Below are positions 25,518-34,800 of a DNA stretch of 64,000 nt, piece by piece. The stretch comes from Mycolicibacterium sp. MU0050 (GTDB lineage Bacteria; Actinomycetota; Actinomycetes; Mycobacteriales; Mycobacteriaceae): contig NZ_OY726395.1 of NCBI RefSeq assembly GCF_963378085.1, positions 4,712,001 to 4,776,000 on the forward strand, written 5' to 3'. Under the pieces are notes generated by a model. The model saw only the letters and a list, made by a program, of their open reading frames with translations, was not told where the DNA came from and made no database searches. A program made the translations under genes and the position numbers. The first letter of the stretch is position 1. Every line of letters begins with the position of its first letter.

Positions 25518-26960
25518 ATGACCACAACCGAATCCGAAAAGCCTCCGTACGACGAGCCCAGTCCACCGGGCCGCTGCGCGCCACCGCCCCGGCCGCACGG
25601 CTTTGCCGCGCTGCTGCGCCGGCTGCACTTCTACGCCGGCGTGTTCGTCGGCCCCTTCATCCTGATCGCGGCGGTGACGGGGCTGATGTACGCCCTGATT
25701 CCGCAGCTCGACACCTATGTCCATCGCGACCATCTGACCGTCGATCGCGTCGGCGACCAGCGGCTGCCGCTGGCCGACCAACTCGCCGCGGCCCGCGCCG
25801 CACACCCGGAGGGCACCGTGGCGAGCATCCGGCCGCCGGGGGCTCCCGAGGAGACCACCTGGGTCACCCTGGCGGTCGACGACGTCCCGCCCGACTACCA
25901 ACGCACGGTCTTCGTCGATCCGTACAGCGCCGAGGTGCGCGGCGCACTGACCACCTACGGGCAGTGGCTGCCCACCCGGGCCTGGTTCGACGAGTTGCAC
26001 CGCAACCTGCATCTGGATGCCGTGGGCCGCCACTACAGCGAGCTGGCCGCCAGCTGGCTGGGCATCACCGCGCTGGCCGGCCTGTGGTTGTGGGTCGGGC
26101 ACCGGCGTCAGACCGGGTCCTGGCGGCGGATCGCGGTGCCCGACCGCGGGCGAAAGGGCCGCCGCCGCACCCGGTCCTGGCACGCCGTGATCGGGGTGTG
26201 GATCCTGCTGGGCCTGCTCGGCCTGTCGCTCACCGGGATCACCTGGTCCCGGTATGGCGGCGCCTCCATCGACTCGGTGCAGCAGGCGCTGGGCGGCACC
26301 GCCCCGGCCGTGGACACCACGCTGGGCGAAACGGCCGCTACCGCCGCCGCCGGGCCGCACGCGCAGCACGGCGGACCGGCGGGCGAAGGTGCGGATTTCC
26401 TGACCGGCGCCGATATCGCGCTGCACGCCGCCCACGACGCCGGCCTGCGGGAACCGATGTGGATGTATCCCCCCGCCGAGGCCGAACAGGGCTGGCTGGT
26501 CGCGGAGAAGAAGCGGGACTGGCCGACCCGCAACGACGCCGTCTCGGTGCACCCGGAGACCGGGGTCATCACCGACCGGGTCGACTTCGCGCAATGGCCC
26601 GTGCTGGCGAAACTCACCCGCTGGGCCATCGACACCCACATGGGGATCCTGTTCGGGGTACCGAACCAGATTGTGTTGGCGCTCATCGCAATCGGGCTCA
26701 TCGTCCTGATCGTCCACGGCTACCGGATGTGGTGGCAGCGCCGGCCAACCCGCGGCGCGGCGTGGGCGATGGGACGCCCGCCGTTGCGCGGCGCGATCCG
26801 CAGCCTGTCGCCCGTGACCACAGTGGCGCTGGCGGCCGCCGCGATCGCGGTGGGCTGGTTCCTGCCGCTGTTCGGCCTGAGTCTGCTTGCGTTCGTCGTC
26901 GTCGATGCGATCATCGGTGGCGTCAAGCGCCGCACGCCCGACCGGGTCGCGGCGGACTGA
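25518..26960 (+). CDS. PepSY-associated transmembrane protein
   Basis: 480 residues from ATG 25518 (MTTTESEKPPYDEPS). The first membrane helix is LHFYAGVFVGPFILIAAVTGLMYAL, followed by a periplasmic PepSY-like domain, LAASWLGITALAGLWLWVGH, SWHAVIGVWILLGLLGLSLTGITW, a second extracytoplasmic domain and two or three C-terminal helices. The LHFYAG and SWHAVIG histidines are typical of PiuB-like proteins linked to iron or copper reduction. It follows the small membrane protein gene and precedes the carboxyltransferase by 14 bases, which may be coincidental. Confidence 0.85.
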   Translation: MTTTESEKPPYDEPSPPGRCAPPPRPHGFAALLRRLHFYAGVFVGPFILIAAVTGLMYALIPQLDTYVHRDHLTVDRVGDQRLPLADQLAAARAAHPEGTVASIRPPGAPEETTWVTLAVDDVPPDYQRTVFVDPYSAEVRGALTTYGQWLPTRAWFDELHRNLHLDAVGRHYSELAASWLGITALAGLWLWVGHRRQTGSWRRIAVPDRGRKGRRRTRSWHAVIGVWILLGLLGLSLTGITWSRYGGASIDSVQQALGGTAPAVDTTLGETAATAAAGPHAQHGGPAGEGADFLTGADIALHAAHDAGLREPMWMYPPAEAEQGWLVAEKKRDWPTRNDAVSVHPETGVITDRVDFAQWPVLAKLTRWAIDTHMGILFGVPNQIVLALIAIGLIVLIVHGYRMWWQRRPTRGAAWAMGRPPLRGAIRSLSPVTTVALAAAAIAVGWFLPLFGLSLLAFVVVDAIIGGVKRRTPDRVAAD

Positions 26961-26974
26961 GCAGAGGAGCGCGG

Positions 26975-28543
26975 ATGCCCGACGGCGACCTACCGGACAA
27001 CCATCTCGAGTTGCTTCGCCGTCGGGCACTCACCGAGGACGCCGCCCGGCCCGAGGCGGTGCAACGTCGCCACGCCGCGGGGGCCCGCACCGCCCGGGAG
27101 AACATCGCCGACCTGGTCGATCCCGGCTCGTTCGTCGAGTACGGCCGGTTCGCGATCGCCGCGCAGCGCCAACGTCGTCCCGTCGACGACCTGATCGCGC
27201 GGACCCCGGCCGACGGCCTGGTGGCGGGCACGGCGCGGGTCAACGGCGCGATGTTCGGGCCGCAGCGCAGCGCCTGCGCGGTGCTGTCCTACGACTACAC
27301 GGTGCTGGCCGGCACCCAGGGCGTGTTCGGGCACCGCAAGAAGGACCGGCTCTTCGACCTGATCGAGCGGATGCGGCTGCCCACGGTGTTCTTCGCCGAG
27401 GGCGGCGGCGGCCGTCCCGGCGACACCGACTACCCGACGGTGTCCTCGCTGGAAGTGCGGGCGTTCAAGCTGTGGGCGGTGCTGTCCGGGCTGGTCCCCC
27501 GCATCGCCGTGGTCAAGGGCCGCTGTTTTGCGGGCAACGCCGTCATCGCGGGTTCGGCCGACCTGATCGTGGCGACCGCCGACACGTCGATCGGGATGGG
27601 CGGTCCGGCGATGATCACCGGCGGCGGCCTGGGCGACGTGCCGCCCGACGAGGTGGGGCCCATCTCGGTGCAGGAACCCAACGGCGTGGTCGACGTGGTG
27701 GTCGCCGACGAGGCCGAGGCGGTGGCGGTCACCAAACGTCTGCTGTCCTACTTCCAGGGACCCGCCGAGCCGGGGCCGGTCGCCGATCAAACCTCTTTGC
27801 GCACAATCCTTCCCGAACGCGCCCGCCGCGCCTATCACGTCGACCCGATCATCACCACGCTCGCCGACCAGGACAGCGTGACGTTCCTGCGGCCGCGGTT
27901 CGCGCCCGAACTCGTGACCGCCCTGGGCCGCATCGACGGGCGCCCGGTCGGGTTCATCGCCAACAACACCCGGGTCATGGCCGGGGCCATCACCGCGCCC
28001 GCCTCCGACAAGGCGGCGCGCTTCCTGCAGCTGTGTGACGCCTTCGGGTTGCCGGTGGTGTCGCTGGTGGACTGCCCGGGGTTCATGGTGGGCCCCGACG
28101 CCGAGGCGCAGGCGCTGGTGCGGCGCGCGTCGCGGATGCTGGTGGCCGGGGCGGCGCTGGAGGTGCCGTTGATCGCGGTGATTTTGCGCCGCGGCTACGG
28201 GCTGGGCGCCCAGGCCATGGCCGGCGGCAGTCTGCAGGAGCCGCTGCTGACGGTCGCCTGGCCGGGCGCGCACCTGGGCCCGATGGGGCTGGAAGGGGCG
28301 GTTCGCCTGGGCCTGCGCAAGGAACTCGAGGCCATCGCCGACCCGGCCGAGCGCGAGGAACGGGTACGGCAAGCCACGGCGTCCGCGCAGCAGAACGCCG
28401 CGGCCCTCAACGCAGCAACGATCTTCGAGATCGACGACGTGATCGACCCCGCCGACACCCGGGAACTGATCGTCGCCACGCTCGAGGCGGCGACGCTGCA
28501 CGACCGCGGGCCGCGACGCACCCGGTTCGTGGACACCTGGTAG
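26975..28543 (+). CDS. Acyl-CoA carboxylase carboxyltransferase subunit
   Basis: 522 residues from ATG 26975 (MPDGDLPDNHLELLRRR) with GAGGAG 6 bases upstream. It is a two-half crotonase-fold carboxyltransferase. The N-terminal half has GGGGRPGDTDYP and NAVIAGSADLIVATADTSIGMG, and the C-terminal half has NNTRVMAGAITAPASDKAARF, SLVDCPGFMVGPDAE and RGYGLGAQAMAGGS. It transfers the carboxyl from biotin to an acyl-CoA. No biotin carboxylase or carrier gene lies nearby, so it must borrow one. The adjacent acyl-CoA dehydrogenases suggest a branched-chain or unusual acyl-CoA substrate. Confidence 0.88.
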   Translation: MPDGDLPDNHLELLRRRALTEDAARPEAVQRRHAAGARTARENIADLVDPGSFVEYGRFAIAAQRQRRPVDDLIARTPADGLVAGTARVNGAMFGPQRSACAVLSYDYTVLAGTQGVFGHRKKDRLFDLIERMRLPTVFFAEGGGGRPGDTDYPTVSSLEVRAFKLWAVLSGLVPRIAVVKGRCFAGNAVIAGSADLIVATADTSIGMGGPAMITGGGLGDVPPDEVGPISVQEPNGVVDVVVADEAEAVAVTKRLLSYFQGPAEPGPVADQTSLRTILPERARRAYHVDPIITTLADQDSVTFLRPRFAPELVTALGRIDGRPVGFIANNTRVMAGAITAPASDKAARFLQLCDAFGLPVVSLVDCPGFMVGPDAEAQALVRRASRMLVAGAALEVPLIAVILRRGYGLGAQAMAGGSLQEPLLTVAWPGAHLGPMGLEGAVRLGLRKELEAIADPAEREERVRQATASAQQNAAALNAATIFEIDDVIDPADTRELIVATLEAATLHDRGPRRTRFVDTW

Positions 28544-28600
28544 GACGCAAATCACACCCCGGTCTTTGTTGACGGGTGTCCATTCCATATCGTGGCTGCC

Positions 28601-29809
28601 ATGAGCACCGCTGCCGACTCCGAACGGGTCGCCGACCTCGCCCGGCAGGTCGTCGCCGACCACAACCCGAAATCCGTTCCGATTCCCGAGTATCTCGGCG
28701 CCTGTTACGACGCCGGCCTGTCCTGGGTCCACTTCCCGGAGGGCCAGGGTGGCCTCGGCGTCTCCCGCGGTCTGCAGGCCGTGGCCGACGGGATCCTGCA
28801 GGGCGCCGGCGGTCCGGTGCCGCTGGGGCTCAACCCGATGGGCTACGGCATGGCCGCGCCCACCATCCGCGAGCATGCGCAGTCCGACGAACTGAAGACG
28901 TTCTGGCTGCGCCCGCTCGCCACCACCGAGGACATCTGGTGCCAGCTGTTCTCCGAGCCGGGCGCGGGCTCCGACCTGGCCGGGCTGGCCACCACCGCGG
29001 TACAGGACGGCTCCGGGGAGGGCGCAGACTGGGTGATCAACGGCCAGAAGGTGTGGACCAGCCTGGCGCACCGCGCCCGCTGGGGATTGTTGCTGGCGCG
29101 CACCGATCCCAACGTGCCCAAGCACAAAGGCCTGACCTACTTCGTCATCGACATGCACGGTCCGGGCGTAGAGACCCGGCCGCTGCGGCAGCTGACCGGG
29201 CAGGCGGAGTTCAACGAGGTGTACTTCACCGACGCGCGCATTCCCGACGCCCATCGTCTCGGCGCGGTCGGCAACGGTTGGGGCGTGGCAATGACCACGC
29301 TGATGAACGAGCGCAGTGCGCTGGGCGGCAGCGGCAGCCGACGCGGCGCCGGCACCATCTCCGATGCCGTCGGATTGTGGGCGGCCCGGCCCGAACTGCG
29401 CACGCCGGTGCTGCGCGACCGGCTGACCCAGCTGTGGCTGCGGTCCGAGGCGCAACGTCTGACCGCCGAACGCTCCCGCGCCTCGGCCGGTGTCGGCGGC
29501 CCCGGCCCGGAGGGGTCGATCGGCAAGCTGGTCGGCGCCGAACTCAACCAGCACATCTACCAGTGGTGCATGGATCTGCTCGGGCCGGAAGGGGTGCTGT
29601 ACCACGACTACAACCTGCCGGCCGAGCGCGATTCCGAGACCGACTGGCGCGGGCCGATCCAGCAGCGGTTCCTGCGCAGCCGCGCGAACACCATCGAAGG
29701 CGGCACCTCCGACGTGATGCGCAACATTCTCGGCGAGCGCGTTCTGGGCCTGCCGGGCGACCTGCGTGCCGATGCCGGCATGCCGTGGAAGGAGATCCCC
29801 CGTGGCTGA
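28601..29809 (+). CDS. Acyl-CoA dehydrogenase (FadE family)
   Basis: 402 residues from ATG 28601 (MSTAADSERVADLARQ); an in-frame GTG at 28592 would add three. FAD and substrate motifs are CQLFSEPGAGSDLAGLATTAV and WVINGQKVWTSLAHRARWGLLLART, and the C-terminal RANTIEGGTSDVMRNILGERVLGLP is the usual family signature. It is coupled to the next dehydrogenase by an overlap, the arrangement typical of mycobacterial heteromeric FadE pairs. The substrate is unknown. Confidence 0.92.
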   Translation: MSTAADSERVADLARQVVADHNPKSVPIPEYLGACYDAGLSWVHFPEGQGGLGVSRGLQAVADGILQGAGGPVPLGLNPMGYGMAAPTIREHAQSDELKTFWLRPLATTEDIWCQLFSEPGAGSDLAGLATTAVQDGSGEGADWVINGQKVWTSLAHRARWGLLLARTDPNVPKHKGLTYFVIDMHGPGVETRPLRQLTGQAEFNEVYFTDARIPDAHRLGAVGNGWGVAMTTLMNERSALGGSGSRRGAGTISDAVGLWAARPELRTPVLRDRLTQLWLRSEAQRLTAERSRASAGVGGPGPEGSIGKLVGAELNQHIYQWCMDLLGPEGVLYHDYNLPAERDSETDWRGPIQQRFLRSRANTIEGGTSDVMRNILGERVLGLPGDLRADAGMPWKEIPRG

Positions 29810-30959
29810 GTTCACGTTCAGCACCGAGCAGCAGGAGCTGCGCAAGGCGGTGCGTAAGTTCGCGGCGGACAACTTCGGCGAGGAGACCGTCCGGCGCCTG
29901 ATGGAGTCGGATCCCACCTTCGACCCGAAGGTGTGGGGACGGCTCGGCGCCGAGCTCGGCGTGCTGGGCCTGGCGGTCCCCGAGGGCGCCGGCGGGGTCG
30001 GCGGGACCCTGGTGGACCAGGCCGTCGCGGTCGAGGAGCTGGGTGCCGCGCTGTCCTGCGGTCCGCTGTTCGGCACCGTGTACCTGGCGATCCCCGCGCT
30101 GGTGGCCGCGTCCGCCGGCGCCGCGCGCGATGCGCTGCTGCCCGAGCTGATCGAGGGCCGCAAGACCGCGGCCTTCGCGGTGCCCGATCACGGCGGGGCG
30201 TTCGACGCCGGTCGGGTCACGCTGACCGCAACCCCCGGCGAGTCCGGCACCGTCAGCGGTACGGTCGCGCGGGTGGTCGACGGCGACGCCGCCGACGTGA
30301 TCCTGGTGGCGGCCAACGGATCCGACGGCGTGGGACTGTACGCCGTGGACGCCGGCGCCGTGCAGCGCCGCAAGCTGGTGACCCTGGACCTCACCCGCCC
30401 GCAGGCCGATCTGGAATTCTCCGAAGCCCCAGCGCAATTGGTGGCCGGCGCCGAGGAGGCCGAGCGGGTCATCAATCATGCGCTGCAGGTCGGTTCGGTG
30501 CTGTTGGCCGTCGAACAGGTCGGCGCGAGTCAGCATCTCCTCGACATCGCCGTGGAGTACGCCAAGACCCGCCTGCAGTTCGGTCGGCCCATCGGGTCGT
30601 TCCAGGCCGTCAAGCACCGGTTGGCCGATCTGTTGGTGGAGGTCGAGCACGCCCGGTCGACCGCCTACCACGCCGTGTGGGCGCTCACCGACGGCAGCGA
30701 CGATCCGGCGCTGGCGGCCAGCATTGCGCAGGCCACCTGCTCGGCGGCGTTCAGCCAGGTTGCGCGCGACACCATCCAGACCCTGGGCGGCATCGGCTTC
30801 ACCTGGGAGCACCAGGCGCATCTGTACTTCAAGCGCGCCGTCTGCGACGCGGCGTTGCTCGGGTCGCCCGAGCAGCATCGCGACCGGGTGGCGCAATTGG
30901 TGCTCGACGACGCGTCGGTGGAGCGGGTTCCGGACGTCGCGGTCGGCGTGCCCGGCTGA
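29802..30959 (+). CDS. Acyl-CoA dehydrogenase (FadE family), partner of the preceding gene
   Basis: 385 residues from GTG 29802 (VAEFTFSTEQQELRKAV) with GGAG upstream; it overlaps the previous gene by 8 bases. C-terminal features include KTRLQFGRPIGSFQAVKHRLADLLV and IQTLGGIGFTWEHQAHLYFKRA. The middle domain is less canonical than in the preceding gene (TAAFAVPDHGG in place of the usual FAD loop), consistent with the second subunit of an alpha2beta2 dehydrogenase. The acyl-CoA thioesterase gene follows after 51 bases. Confidence 0.9.
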   Translation: MAEFTFSTEQQELRKAVRKFAADNFGEETVRRLMESDPTFDPKVWGRLGAELGVLGLAVPEGAGGVGGTLVDQAVAVEELGAALSCGPLFGTVYLAIPALVAASAGAARDALLPELIEGRKTAAFAVPDHGGAFDAGRVTLTATPGESGTVSGTVARVVDGDAADVILVAANGSDGVGLYAVDAGAVQRRKLVTLDLTRPQADLEFSEAPAQLVAGAEEAERVINHALQVGSVLLAVEQVGASQHLLDIAVEYAKTRLQFGRPIGSFQAVKHRLADLLVEVEHARSTAYHAVWALTDGSDDPALAASIAQATCSAAFSQVARDTIQTLGGIGFTWEHQAHLYFKRAVCDAALLGSPEQHRDRVAQLVLDDASVERVPDVAVGVPG

Positions 30960-31010
30960 CCCGGGCAGCCGACACCGGTCACCCGCCACGCGCTATGTAC
31001 CATTCGGTCT

Positions 31011-31823
31011 ATGGCTGAGCAGCATCCTTTCGACGTCGGCATCGCCCTCGAGCACTCCGACGACGGGACGCTGCGCGGCCGTACCGACCCGGGCTGGAAC
31101 AACATGGTGGGTCCGTTCGGCGGGATCACCGCGGCCACCCTGCTGCACGCGATCGAGTCCCAGCCCGACGCGCACGGCGCACCGCTGACCCTGACGGTCA
31201 ACTTCCTCGCGCCGATCGCCGACGGCGAGTTCCAGGTGTCCGCACGCGCGCTGCGCACCAATCGGACCAACCAGCACTGGTATGCCGAACTGTCCCAGGA
31301 CGGTGCGCCCAAGACCACCGCCACCGCGATCTTCGGCATCCGCCGCGAAACCTGGTCGGACACCGAACTCATCGCGCCCGACGTGCCGGTCCCCGAGGAC
31401 CTGCCGGAGCCGGGCACACCGCGCGGGGTCGCGGTGTGGATCGGCAACTACGACATGCGGGTCATCGAGGGGCCGTATCCCGGACCCGACGACGGTCCCA
31501 GCCCGTCCTCGTTGACCAAGCTGTGGGTGCGCGATCGCCGCGGCCGGACCCACGACTACGCCGCGCTGACCGCCCTGTGCGACATCTTCTATCCGCGGTC
31601 CTATGTGCGGCGCGCGCAGGTCGGCCCCGCCGGCACCATCTCCATGACCATCTACTTCCACGCCGACAGCGCCGAATTACAGTCCGTGGGCGACGATTTC
31701 CTGCTCGGCTGCGCGCGCGGGAACCGGTTCTCGAACGGGTACTTCGACCAATCAGCCGAACTCTGGTCCCGTTCCGGGGCGCTGCTGGCCACCACCCACC
31801 AGCTGGTGTACTTCAAGGCGTGA
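31011..31823 (+). CDS. Acyl-CoA thioesterase family protein (double hotdog)
   Basis: 270 residues from ATG 31011 (MAEQHPFDVGIALEHSD). The N-terminal hotdog is seen in GWNNMVGPFGGITAATLLHAIESQP and LTVNFLAPIADGEFQVSARALR, and a second hotdog in SMTIYFHADSAELQSVGDDFLLG, as in TesB-like/4HBT_3 proteins. It would hydrolyse acyl-CoA to acid and CoA. A TATGTA -10-like box (30994-30999) just upstream suggests its own promoter with a very short leader. It converges with hrpA, 4 bases away. Confidence 0.88.
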   Translation: MAEQHPFDVGIALEHSDDGTLRGRTDPGWNNMVGPFGGITAATLLHAIESQPDAHGAPLTLTVNFLAPIADGEFQVSARALRTNRTNQHWYAELSQDGAPKTTATAIFGIRRETWSDTELIAPDVPVPEDLPEPGTPRGVAVWIGNYDMRVIEGPYPGPDDGPSPSSLTKLWVRDRRGRTHDYAALTALCDIFYPRSYVRRAQVGPAGTISMTIYFHADSAELQSVGDDFLLGCARGNRFSNGYFDQSAELWSRSGALLATTHQLVYFKA

Positions 31824-31827
31824 GCGC

Positions 31828-34800
31828 TCAGCGCAGCACCGCGTCGATGGCGCGGTAGATCCGCTTCTCGCTGACCGGCTTCGGCGTGCCGAGCTGCTGG
31901 GCCCACAGGCTGACCCGGAACTCCTCGATCTGCCGGCCGATCTCACGGACGTCCTGGGCCTGCGCCCGGATCGGTGAAAGTGACTGCAGCAGTTCATGAT
32001 AAGCGTCTTCGACGGCATGCACGCGCAGCATCCGTTCGCGGTCGGCGCCCGGTGCCTGCGCCAAGCGTTCCAGCCGCCGGGCGATCGCGGTCAGATAGCG
32101 GGTCAGATCAGCGAGATGCCCCGCCCCGGCCGCGCTGACGAATCCGGCGGGCATCAGGTCGGCGAGTTGCGCGCGGATGTCGGCGACGGCGTCGGCCTGC
32201 GCCGCGTTGGGCTGATCCGGGAGCCCCACTCGCACGTCGTGATAGGCGGCCAGCACCCGCTGCGCGCGGGCCAGCAGATCGCGCGTCCGCGCACCCAATC
32301 CGTCCGCCACCCGCCGGCGCAGGGCCGCGAATTCGTCTCGGGTCCAGGCCGGTTCGGGCGCCAGCGCGGCGATCGCGGCGTCGGCGCAGTCCTCGATCAG
32401 AGCCGACAGCGACCCGTTGGGATTGTTGCCCAGGATCAGCCGCGCGCGGGGGTCCAGTTCGCGCTCGAGGGCCTTGGTCGGCACCGGGACCACGAGGCGC
32501 AGCAGCGCCCGGGTGCCCGCCCGCATCGCGGCGCGCTGTTCCTCGGGCGTCGGGAGGACCCGCACGTCCACCGCGGCACCGGCGGCGACCAACGCCGGGT
32601 AGCCCCGCACCGGGTTGCCGCCGCTGACCGATTCGACGGTCTGCGGCAGCGTCTCGAGGTCCGCGGGCCAGTCCCGCAGGCCGGTCCGTTCCACGCCGTC
32701 GGCCAGCGCCTTGGCCACTGCCACGCGGGTGGTCCCCGCCAGGTTCTCCCGCAACGCGTCGATGTCCTTGCCCCGGGCCACCTCGGCACCGTCGGCGTTC
32801 TCCACGGCGAAGGTGACGCGCAGGTGCGCGGGGATCTTCTCCAGGTCGAACGCCGACACCGGGACCACCACGCCGGTGCGCCGACGCAGAGCCCGCTGCA
32901 GGGCGTCGAGCAGCGGTTCGGTGCCCGGCTCCAGTTCGGGCAGCACCGCCCGCGCGGTGTCCGGTGCGGGAACGAAGTTGCGCCGCAGATCCTTCGGCAG
33001 CGACTTGATCAGCGCGGTGACCAATTCCTCGCGCAACGCCGGGACCTGCCAGGCAAAGCTGTCACCGCCGAGCCGGGCCAGCACCTCCAGCGGCACATGC
33101 ACGGTCACGCCGTCGTCCTCGGCGCCGGGCTCGAACCGGTAGGTCAGCGGCAACGCGACGTCGTCGGCGCGCCAGACGTCGGGATGCTCGGCGTCGTCGT
33201 CGCCGCGTAGCAATTCGTCCCGGGTGAAGGTGAGCAGGTCCGGGGTGCGGTGCCGCTGCTTCTTCCACCAGGCGTCGAAGTGCCGGACCGAGACGACGTC
33301 GGCCGGGATGCGGGCGTCATACAGCGCGTAGATCTCGTCGTCGCTGACCATGAGGTCACGCCGGCGCGCGCGCTCCTCGACCTCGACGAGTTCGTTGCGC
33401 AGCGCGGTGTTGTCCCGGAAGAAGTGGTGCCGGGTCTGCCACTCGCCGTCGACCAGGGCGTGCCGAATGAACATCTCGCGCGCCAACTCCGGGTCGGTGC
33501 GCGCGAAGTCCACCGGCCGCCGCACCACCAGCGGCAAGCCGTAGAGCGTCACCCGCTCGTAGGCCATCGCGGCCCCGCGCTTGGCACTCCAGTGCGGCTC
33601 GCTGTAGCTGCGCTGCACCAGGTCACCGGCGATGCCCTCAATGGCTTCCGGTTCGATACGCGCCGCGATCCGCCCGTAGAGCCGGCTGGTCTCCACCAGT
33701 TCGGCGACCACCAGCCAGCGCGGCGGCCGTTTGGTCAGCACGGATCCGGGCGCCAACACGAACCGGGAGTTCCGCGCCCCCTGATATTCCCGGGAATCTC
33801 CGTCCCGCATCCCGATGTGCGACAGCAGGCCCGCCGTCAGCGCCGCGTGCACCCGGTTCGGGTCCGCCGGTTCCCCGCCCGCCTCGCCGGCCCGGATCCC
33901 GAGCCCGGCGGCGATGCTGCGCAACTGGCCGACCAGGTCCTGCCACTCGCGGATGCGCAGGTAATGCAGGAACTCCTCGCGACACATCCGCCGAAAGGCG
34001 TTTCCGGACCGGGCCTTTCGCTGCTCACGCAGATAGTTCCACAGGTTCAGATAGGTCATGAAGTCGGAGTGCTCGTCGGCGAAGCGGGCATGCTTTTGCC
34101 GGGCGGCTTCCTCGCGGTCGGTGGGGCGCTCGCGCGGATCCGGGATCGACAGCGCCGCCGCCAGCACCAATACCTCTGCGACACAGCCCTGTTCGTCGGC
34201 CGCCAGGATCATCCGGCCCAGCCGGGGGTCGACGGGCAGCTGCGCCAACCGACGGCCCAGCTCGGTGATGGCACCGCCGGCGTCGAAGGCGCCGAGTTCC
34301 TGCAGCAGCTGCACGCCGTCGCGGATACTGCGGCCCTCCGGCGGATCCAGGAACGGGAAGCTCTCGATGTCGCCGAGGCCCAGTGCCGCCATCTGCAGGA
34401 TCACCGCGGACAGGTTGGTGCGCAGGATCTCCGGGTCGGTGTAACGCGGCCGAGCCGCGAAATCCGGCTCTGAGTACAGCCGGATGCAGACGCCGGGCGC
34501 GGTGCGGCCGGACCGCCCTGCCCGCTGATCGGCCGACGCCTGCGAGATCGGTTCGATCGGCAGCCGCTGCACCTTGGTCCGGCGGCTGTAGCGGGAGATC
34601 CGGGCGGTCCCGGGGTCGATGACGTAGCGGATGCCCGGCACCGTCAGCGACGTCTCGGCGACGTTGGTGGCCAGCACGATTCGCCGGCGTAGGTTGTCGG
34701 CCGGCCGGGGGCTGAACACCCGCTGCTGCTCGGCGGTGGGCAGCCGGGCGTACAGCGGCAGCACTTCCAGCTCGTGGCCGCCGGTGTGGGCGGCCCGCAA

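Noticed and set aside
30990..31010. The sequence around ACCATTCGGT before the thioesterase gene as a fatty-acid regulator site
   Set aside because: Only one imperfect copy, and it does not match a motif I can name with confidence.
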